In this document: one piece after another, positions 7,679 through 13,249 of the stretch
How the letters are laid out: each line of letters starts with the position of its first letter
Position numbering within the stretch: position 1 is the stretch's first letter
Assembly: GCA_017396925.1 (NCBI GenBank)
Contig: JAFQKM010000125.1
Coordinates: forward strand, 1 to 13,249
Direction of reading: 5' to 3'
Source: Clostridia bacterium
Lineage (GTDB): Bacteria > Bacillota > Clostridia > Oscillospirales > Butyricicoccaceae
DNA: 13,249 nt
Notes under the pieces: generated by a model
Databases searched by the model: none
Told to the model about the DNA's origin: nothing
The model's input: only the letters and a program-made list of their open reading frames with translations
Position numbers and translations under genes: made by a program

Positions 7679-8215
7679 TTATATTTTATCACGTTCAGAG
7701 ATTTTTTTCCACAGGAAAAGGGCCGCCATGCCGCAGAGGGTGCCGAAGAAGGCGCCGCCCAGCACATCGGTGGGATAGTGGACATAGAGGTACAGGCGGC
7801 TGATGCCCATCAGGCAGGCAAAGGCCAGCGAAAGGGTGTGGGCTTTTCGGCCCATCGATGCGGCGGCAGCCGCAAAGGCAAAGGCAACGGCCGTATGGCC
7901 CGAGGGGAAGGAAAAATCGTGGGGCGCCTCGGTGATCAGGGTGACCAGCGGATTGAGGTCGTAGGGGCGGATACGGGCGACCCAGGGCTTGATGGTCATA
8001 TTGACCAGCAGATAGTCGAAGATCAGGGCGGTGGCGCAGATCAGGCCGGCCTTGCGGGTCGGCTTGTAAAGCAGCAGCAGGGCCGAGATCAGAATAAAGA
8101 TCTCGCCGTGGCCGTTGACAACGTCGAGGATCTGGGCCAATCCATCAAAAACCGGGTTGTGGATGGTCTGGAACCAGTCGAGCACGGGCAGCTCGGCATA
8201 GGAAAGGGCAGTCAT
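7679..8215 (-). CDS. PAP2-family membrane phosphatase
   Basis: This 178-residue membrane protein has all three motifs of the type 2 phosphatidic acid phosphatase superfamily: K76-x6-R83-P84, PSGH at 104-107, and SR-x5-H-x3-D with S139, R140, H146 and D150. The catalytic His residues H107 and H146 are intact. Family members hydrolyse lipid phosphates such as phosphatidate, phosphatidylglycerol phosphate or undecaprenyl diphosphate (PgpB, BcrC), normally with the active site outside the membrane. The neighbouring uppP makes undecaprenyl diphosphate a reasonable candidate substrate, but this is inference. A TAAGGAGG ribosome binding site precedes the ATG. A 116-base gap containing a GC-rich hairpin separates it from the upstream amidohydrolase gene. 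Confidence 0.93.
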   Translation of the reverse strand: MTALSYAELPVLDWFQTIHNPVFDGLAQILDVVNGHGEIFILISALLLLYKPTRKAGLICATALIFDYLLVNMTIKPWVARIRPYDLNPLVTLITEAPHDFSFPSGHTAVAFAFAAAAASMGRKAHTLSLAFACLMGISRLYLYVHYPTDVLGGAFFGTLCGMAALFLWKKISERDKI

Positions 8216-8248
8216 GGAATGCCTCCTTACAGGGGGGATAGGATGGGA

Positions 8249-8280
8249 ATAGCCGGGGCCCAGCAGAGAGCCCCGGCTAT
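8249..8280 (-). terminator. GC-rich hairpin between amidohydrolase and PAP2 genes, possible weak terminator
   Basis: A perfect 11-bp stem (8249-8259 with 8270-8280, core AGCCGGGGC) has a ten-base loop. On the minus strand it is followed by TCCCATCC, so a T tract is missing and it may slow rather than stop polymerase. It sits 51 bases after the amidohydrolase stop and 33 bases before the PAP2 start. A smaller hairpin GCAGAA/TTCTGC lies at 8305-8320. No good promoter was found in this gap. Confidence 0.45.
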
Positions 8281-8331
8281 CAGTTTATGAAAACGGGATG
8301 GGATGCAGAAGTCTTTCTGCGGAAAAAATGC

Positions 8332-9522
8332 TTACTTGTGGTTCTTCAGGTAGTTGACGCACAGGTTGGTGAAGGTGGCAACACCGTAGGGCATGCATTC
8401 GGGATCGAAGTGGATGGCGGGGTTGTGTGCGCCGTGGATATAACCGTTTTCGGGGGTGCCTGCGCCCAGGGTCATGATGACGGCGGGAACGCTTTCGGAG
8501 ATCCAGGAATAGTCCTCGGAACCGAAGGACAGAGGCTCGGCAGCGGTGTAGTGGTTGTCGCCGCAGATCTCCTCGATCCAGGGCTGGATCTCGCGGGCCA
8601 GCTCGACGTTGTTGATGACGGGAGGTACGCCGTCGGGAGAGATCTCGACCTCACATTCGCAGCGCAGGGCCTTGCAGGTGGTCTCGCAGATCTCGATCAG
8701 ACGGTCGCGGCAGAAGGCGCGCATCTCGTTGGAGAAGGTGCGGATGGTGCCGCTGGCGCCGGCGGTGTCGGGGATGATATTGGCAACGGTGCCGCCCTCG
8801 ATCTGGCCGATGGTGATCACGGCGCGCTCCTTGGCGGGGACCTCCATCGAGATGATATGCTGGGAGGTGGTGATGGCGTTGCACAGGGCGGTGATGGGAT
8901 CGAGGGTGTTGTGGGGGGTCGAGCCATGGCCGCCGCGGCCCTTGACCTTGATGAAGAAACGGTCGGCAGCCGAATAGGAAGCGCCCTGCGACCAGATGAC
9001 CTTACCGACGGTGTCGCGCTCGGTGCCGGCTTCGATGTGGATGGCAAAGGAGGCGTCGACCTTGGGGTTTTCCAGAACGCCGGCGGCGATCATGTTCTTG
9101 GCGCCGGTGGTGAACTCTTCGTCGGGCTGGAACATCAGCTTAACGGTGCCTTCCAGCTCGTCTTCGTGGGCCTTCAGCAGGCGGGCGGTGCCCAGCAGCA
9201 TGGCGGCATGATAGTCGTGGCCGCAGGAATGGCAGGTGCCGTTGGTGGCGGCATAGGGCAGGCCGGTGATCTCGTCCTGGGGCAGAGCGTCATAGTCGGC
9301 ACGCAGCAGAACGGTCTTGCCGGGCTTCTTGCCGCCGACGGTGGCAACGATGCCGCAGTCGATGATCTCCTGGGGCTCCAGGCCGATCTCCTTCAGCTCG
9401 CGGATGATCAGGTCGGCGCTGGGGCGCAGGTCATAGCGGATGCCGCCGAACTGGTGGATCTGCTGCTGCATCTCCTGCAGATGGGGCAGCATGGCTTTTG
9501 CTTCTTCAAGATACTTGTTCAT
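8332..9522 (-). CDS. M20-family amidohydrolase / metallopeptidase
   Basis: This 396-residue cytoplasmic enzyme belongs to the M20D-type amidohydrolases, which hydrolyse N-acyl or N-carbamoyl amino acids or small peptides using one or two metal ions. Expected ligands are visible: the CGHDYH motif with C100, H102 and H105, the acidic pair in QPDEE (E135/E136), H162 in IHIEAG, and H367 in HNPAIHFDP near the C-terminus. The central GRGGHGSTPH (195-204) belongs to the lid/dimerisation domain, and SFGSEDYSW (332-340) is also typical. No signal peptide is seen. QPDEE replaces the more usual QPAEE. The ribosome binding site AAGGAG overlaps the stop of the upstream gene with about 11 bases to the ATG, which implies co-transcription with the MoxR/DUF58 group. 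The exact substrate cannot be deduced. Confidence 0.92.
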   Translation of the reverse strand: MNKYLEEAKAMLPHLQEMQQQIHQFGGIRYDLRPSADLIIRELKEIGLEPQEIIDCGIVATVGGKKPGKTVLLRADYDALPQDEITGLPYAATNGTCHSCGHDYHAAMLLGTARLLKAHEDELEGTVKLMFQPDEEFTTGAKNMIAAGVLENPKVDASFAIHIEAGTERDTVGKVIWSQGASYSAADRFFIKVKGRGGHGSTPHNTLDPITALCNAITTSQHIISMEVPAKERAVITIGQIEGGTVANIIPDTAGASGTIRTFSNEMRAFCRDRLIEICETTCKALRCECEVEISPDGVPPVINNVELAREIQPWIEEICGDNHYTAAEPLSFGSEDYSWISESVPAVIMTLGAGTPENGYIHGAHNPAIHFDPECMPYGVATFTNLCVNYLKNHK

Positions 9523-9537
9523 AATCGATCAGTCTCC

Positions 9538-10755
9538 TTATTCTATTTCAGCGGATTTTTTGATTTCGGAATAGAGGGCCTTGGCCTGCCTGGCCTCCTC
9601 GCGGGTGATCTCGCGGTCGGTATAGCGGGCCTTGATATAGAGCAGACGGAAGGGGTCCAGCGGCGCGCCGCGGAAGTAATCCCGTGCGCCGTCGTTGATC
9701 TCCTGCGAGTCGAAGTCGGGGGTGATCATAAAGCCGCGGTCGAGGCATTCCTGCAGGAACTTGCGGTACTGATGGCGGATGCTCTCGCGTTCGGTGCGGC
9801 GGGCAAAGGGGTTGCGGCGGTTTTCCTTGGGCACCTCGATGGTCTGGCGCTGCAGGGCAAAGGGGCTGGTGCCTTCAAAGCGGCGGTTGCGGCCGGCCAG
9901 CGCCTTGAGGCCCTTATAGGCCAGGAAGAGGGCGCCGACGGCCAGCAGGCCGACAAAGATCCAGGTGATGATGGGAGGCAGCTCGCCTTCGACCTCATCA
10001 TAGATCAGCTCGTCGACGGCGCCGACCGTGCCTTTGTCGCCATCCTCATAGAACCTGACCTCCTTGCCGAAGATCCAGGCAAAGAGCTTGCTGAAGAGGG
10101 CGAGGAAGCGGATGGCCACCGACAGGAAAATGCCGAAGCCGGTAAGCAGCACCTTGTTGTAGATAAAGCCCAGCACCGAGAATACCGTATCGAGCACCAT
10201 GCCCGAGCTGAGCACCATGGTAGAGGCGCAGACCAGCAGCACCGTGATGGTGTTGGACAGCTTGAAGGCGCCCGAATCGATGGTCTCGCGGTTGTGGCGC
10301 AGGATGCGCATGAGGGCGACCGACGAGACGATGATGACCAGCACGCAGGGCAGCAGCACCTCGTTGAGCACGCGGAAGTCGACCGTGACGCCGGCGACGA
10401 TGCAGCAGAGGATGCAGACGAAGAGCTGGGGCTGGAAGGCCTGGCGGAAGTCGCCGTCGTCGTTTAAAAACATCTGCTTGTGGACGATGTAGAAAACATA
10501 GGCGCTCAGGATGCCCAGCAGGATAAAGTCGCCCATCGTCCGTCCGAAGGCAAAGGCCGGCAGGCCGAGCAGCAGGGCGGGATAGCGGTTCTTTTCCCTG
10601 AGCACCAGCAGGAAGGCGCCGGCAGCCGCCAGCGCGGGGAAGATGAGGGCCGGGGTCATGCCCGAGACCGGCATGGCCAGATTGAGGGCAAAGCCGCCCA
10701 CCGTCATAAAGACGGCGGCGTCGAGCAGCATTTTAAGAAATACAGTCAGTTCCAT
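9538..10755 (-). CDS. Multi-pass membrane protein with DUF4129-like C-terminus, TgpA-like without transglutaminase domain
   Basis: This 405-residue protein starts with several hydrophobic segments (about 7-27, 33-52, 58-92, 110-124, 132-149 and 168-230), has one more membrane helix at about 262-280, and ends with a soluble, basic then charged domain. Residues about 326-400, with HQYRKFLQECLDRGF, a TPDFDSQEI segment and LLYIKARYTDREIT, resemble the DUF4129 tail found at the end of TgpA-type membrane transglutaminases. In those proteins an extracellular Cys-His-Asp domain lies between the membrane bundle and the last helix. Here that interval (about 231-261) has only some 30 residues, so no catalytic domain fits. 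The AAAGGAGG ribosome binding site overlaps the DUF58 stop codon, giving translational coupling. The DUF4129 assignment rests on pattern and on gene context, and the function is unknown. Confidence 0.75.
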   Translation of the reverse strand: MELTVFLKMLLDAAVFMTVGGFALNLAMPVSGMTPALIFPALAAAGAFLLVLREKNRYPALLLGLPAFAFGRTMGDFILLGILSAYVFYIVHKQMFLNDDGDFRQAFQPQLFVCILCCIVAGVTVDFRVLNEVLLPCVLVIIVSSVALMRILRHNRETIDSGAFKLSNTITVLLVCASTMVLSSGMVLDTVFSVLGFIYNKVLLTGFGIFLSVAIRFLALFSKLFAWIFGKEVRFYEDGDKGTVGAVDELIYDEVEGELPPIITWIFVGLLAVGALFLAYKGLKALAGRNRRFEGTSPFALQRQTIEVPKENRRNPFARRTERESIRHQYRKFLQECLDRGFMITPDFDSQEINDGARDYFRGAPLDPFRLLYIKARYTDREITREEARQAKALYSEIKKSAEIE

Positions 10756-10760
10756 AAAGG

Positions 10761-11867
10761 CTATGCCTCCTTTGCCGCGCTGCCGGTCTCCTGTGCGCGG
10801 AGCTCGGCCAGATTGTGGGCGTCGATGATAAAGGCCTTGCCCCCCTTGAGGGCGCTCAGGCGCTGGAGGCAGGCGTTCTGGGCCGGATCCAGCCTGGGGG
10901 TGATGACGATGTAATAGCGTCCGGCTTCGTCGCGGCGGACGGCGCGGTTGACAATGCCTTCAAAGGTGTTGGTCGACTGATGGGTGGCGCGGCCAAGGCC
11001 CTCGAGGATGGTCATCATATGGTTCTTGCCCAGGCCGTCGGAGACCTGCGACCACATACCGATGGCGCCGGCTGCGGCGGCATTGGTCAGAATGCCGTAT
11101 TTGATCTTCTTGTCCTCCAGCTTTTCGCAGACCGTACGGGTGGCCGAGAAGCAGTCTTCGATCAGCTGGCCGCGGCCTTCCAGATCGGCAGGACATTCCA
11201 CATTGAGAATGACGGTGACCGAAAGGTCGAGGGTATGGTCGTAGTTCTTGACCATGGTGCGGCCCATACGGGCGCTCTGGGTCCAGGAAATGGCGCGCTG
11301 GGGCTCGCGGCCGGTGTATTCACGGAAGCCGAGGGTCAGCACGGGGTCCTCCATGATGAAGCGGTTGACCGACATATTGCCCAGATAATCGCCCAGGGTC
11401 TCGCCGAAGCGGGCCTCGGGCAGAGGCTTGGGCACAACGACGATCTCGCGGTTGACCGGGAAGTATTCGGTGGATGTGCGGGTGCCCAGAAAGTCGCCGC
11501 CCATCAGGGTGGCGCCGCGCAGGAAATAGCGGCCGCGTTCGGGCAGGCTGGCCTGAAAGCGGCGCTCCAGCAGCTGGTGGGGCTTGAGGAAGGTGGTGGT
11601 GGTCAGGCGGCTGAGCTCGGTGTCGCGGCGCAGCTTGATATCCCCCTCGGCCTGCAGCTCGATGGGCAGGGATTCCTGAAACTTCAGGTAGGAGACCGGC
11701 ATCCACTTGGGGTTGCTGATGCGGGTGACGATCTCGAAGACCTCGCCGGGGTCGACGGTGGTCCTGGAGGGGAAGGTATCATAGGTCACCTTGTCGAGGG
11801 CGTGTCGCAGGGTGTATTCCTGCAGGATGGCCGCCAGGATGACCAGAAAGACGAGATAAAGAAGCAT
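10761..11867 (-). CDS. DUF58-domain protein
   Basis: This 368-residue protein begins with one membrane helix (about 2-17), continues with a beta-rich region, and carries the DUF58 signature at about 181-210 (FREYTGREPQRAISW followed by ARMGRTMVKNYDH). DUF58 proteins resemble von Willebrand A domains and usually accompany MoxR ATPases; a role in assembling or activating membrane or envelope complexes is proposed for the pair. The signature has GRE where many family members have an acidic GDD/GDE. The start at 11867 is preferred because it lies four bases after the MoxR stop codon, begins with a membrane helix as expected, and follows a weak GGAAAG ribosome binding site. An in-frame ATG at 12095 would overlap the MoxR gene by more than 200 bases. 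The downstream membrane protein starts five bases after the stop. Confidence 0.9.
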   Translation of the reverse strand: MLLYLVFLVILAAILQEYTLRHALDKVTYDTFPSRTTVDPGEVFEIVTRISNPKWMPVSYLKFQESLPIELQAEGDIKLRRDTELSRLTTTTFLKPHQLLERRFQASLPERGRYFLRGATLMGGDFLGTRTSTEYFPVNREIVVVPKPLPEARFGETLGDYLGNMSVNRFIMEDPVLTLGFREYTGREPQRAISWTQSARMGRTMVKNYDHTLDLSVTVILNVECPADLEGRGQLIEDCFSATRTVCEKLEDKKIKYGILTNAAAAGAIGMWSQVSDGLGKNHMMTILEGLGRATHQSTNTFEGIVNRAVRRDEAGRYYIVITPRLDPAQNACLQRLSALKGGKAFIIDAHNLAELRAQETGSAAKEA

Positions 11868-11871
11868 AGGC

Positions 11872-12813
<942 letters not shown>

Positions 12814-12841
12814 TGTAGTTGTCCGCCTTTATGTCAGTTTC

Positions 12842-12872
12842 TGTATAGGTGAAAAAAGCAATGAATTCGCAA
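12842..12872 (-). promoter_or_regulatory. Candidate promoter of the MoxR operon
   Basis: On the minus strand TTGCGA (12867-12872) and TATACA (12842-12847) form a -35/-10 pair, but the 19-base spacer is longer than the ideal 17. The site lies between the ferredoxin terminator and the MoxR start, where a promoter is expected. The match is weak. Confidence 0.35.
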
Positions 12873-12904
12873 AATGGCGGTTTTACGAAAGGTAAAACCG
12901 CCAT
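12871..12904 (-). terminator. Intrinsic terminator of the ferredoxin gene
   Basis: A perfect 13-bp stem (12874-12886 with 12892-12904, core ATGGCGGTTTTAC) has a five-base loop and is followed on the minus strand by TTT. It begins 37 bases after the ferredoxin stop and isolates that gene from the MoxR block. Confidence 0.85.
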
Positions 12905-12941
12905 CTTCGTTTAGGTGTTCAGTTCAGCCTATCGCAGGAAA

Positions 12942-13112
12942 TTATTCCTCGTCGATAGCGCCAACGGGGCACTGGCCAGCGCAAGCGCCGCAGCCAACGC
13001 AGCCTTCGCCGATCTCGTACTTGCCGTCAGCCTCAACGATAGCGCTGACAGGGCACTGAGCTGCGCAAGCGCCGCAGCCGACACAAACGTCCTTATTGAT
13101 CTTGTATGCCAT
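12942..13112 (-). CDS. 2[4Fe-4S] ferredoxin, clostridial type
   Basis: This 56-residue protein is a small soluble electron carrier with two [4Fe-4S] clusters. Such ferredoxins pass low-potential electrons between pyruvate:ferredoxin oxidoreductase, hydrogenases, Rnf and similar enzymes in anaerobes. Two cysteine motifs of the form CxxCxxCxxxCP are visible: C10-C13-C16-C20-P21 and C38-C41-C44-C48-P49, so all eight ligands are present. The two halves are near copies (CVGCGACAAQCPV and CVGCGACAGQCPV), the classic internal duplication of the family. The ATG at 13112 follows AGGAGG by nine bases, and TAA is at 12942-12944. The gene stands alone with its own promoter and terminator, as expected for an abundant electron carrier. 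Its redox partners are not in the window. Confidence 0.96.
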   Translation of the reverse strand: MAYKINKDVCVGCGACAAQCPVSAIVEADGKYEIGEGCVGCGACAGQCPVGAIDEE

Positions 13113-13146
13113 GATAACATACCTCCTGAATTAGATTTACATTATT

Positions 13147-13174
13147 ATTTTACCATGAAAAAATAAAATTGCAA
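13147..13174 (-). promoter_or_regulatory. Promoter of the ferredoxin gene
   Basis: On the minus strand TTGCAA (13169-13174) and TAAAAT (13147-13152) are separated by 16 bases, and TGG directly before the -10 gives an extended -10 element (TGGTAAAAT). The flanks are strongly AT-rich compared with the rest of the window, and the -10 is 34 bases upstream of the ATG. This is the most convincing minus-strand promoter in the window. Confidence 0.72.
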
Positions 13175-13182
13175 TCATTTCA

Positions 13183-13197
13183 CGCAAATATCTTGCG
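13183..13197. repeat. Short inverted repeat upstream of the ferredoxin promoter
   Basis: CGCAA and TTGCG form 5-base arms around ATATC. The site lies eight bases upstream of the ferredoxin -35 and between two probably divergent genes, a usual place for a regulator-binding site. With such short arms it may be chance. Confidence 0.25.
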
Positions 13198-13241
13198 GCT
13201 TTTTGTAAACAATACTACCAAAAAGCAAGGGAGGAATTTGT

Positions 13242-13249
13242 GTGAAAGA
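13242..13249 (+). CDS. Possible start of a divergent gene, cut by window edge
   Basis: GGGAGG at 13229-13234 is followed seven bases later by GTGAAAGA, which would be a GTG start, then Lys, at the very end of the window. The ribosome binding site is good and the position, divergent from the ferredoxin gene, is plausible. Only two codons are visible, so nothing can be said about the product. The 137 bases between here and the ferredoxin hold its promoter and an inverted repeat. Confidence 0.35.

Noticed and set aside
8287..10467. 726-codon open frame on the + strand opposite the amidohydrolase and DUF4129-like genes
   Set aside because: It spans two well-supported minus-strand genes, including their junction, and its composition is that of an antisense shadow.

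Overview
The window is GC-rich (about 60% by eye) and tightly packed, with short AT-richer gaps between genes. Strong purine-rich ribosome binding sites, a clostridial-type 2[4Fe-4S] ferredoxin, an ATP-type PEP carboxykinase, an FtsK/SpoIIIE translocase and the absence of any outer-membrane gene suggest an anaerobic Gram-positive. My best guess is a high-GC member of the Clostridia (Oscillospirales/Ruminococcaceae-like). This taxonomic call is inference and was not tested by any search.

Layout. At the left, on the + strand, is the 3' part of pckA (its N-terminus lies outside the window), closed by a strong intrinsic terminator. Next comes a 577-residue membrane protein of unknown family with its own promoter. 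It converges on a minus-strand flavin-reductase-like gene across a bidirectional terminator. From about 12813 down to 3244 every gene is on the minus strand. In transcription order these are a MoxR-type AAA+ ATPase (TTG start), a DUF58 protein, a membrane protein with a DUF4129-like tail, an M20 amidohydrolase, a PAP2-family phosphatase, undecaprenyl-diphosphatase (uppP), ftsK/spoIIIE and the flavin-reductase-like protein. The first four genes are separated by only a few bases to 15 bases. A 116-base gap with a GC-rich hairpin precedes the PAP2 gene; uppP and ftsK are 11 bases apart. At the right end a 56-residue ferredoxin, too short for most gene callers, has its own promoter and terminator. 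At the very edge a divergent + strand gene may begin.

How the genes fit together. MoxR, DUF58 and a TgpA/DUF4129 membrane protein form a well-known trio, usually with a transglutaminase domain in the third member; here that domain appears to be missing. The PAP2 protein and UppP are unrelated families that can both act on lipid phosphates, and UppP recycles the undecaprenyl carrier of cell-wall synthesis. FtsK/SpoIIIE moves DNA through the division or sporulation septum. The minus-strand block therefore reads as a cell-envelope and septum neighbourhood, though only the shared direction and short spacing support co-regulation. Most of the window is ordinary core genome. The least explained items are the 577-residue protein, the transglutaminase-less TgpA-like protein and a repeated PFD-x-x-G motif in the FtsK linker. 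No mobile element, CRISPR array, tRNA or rRNA was seen.
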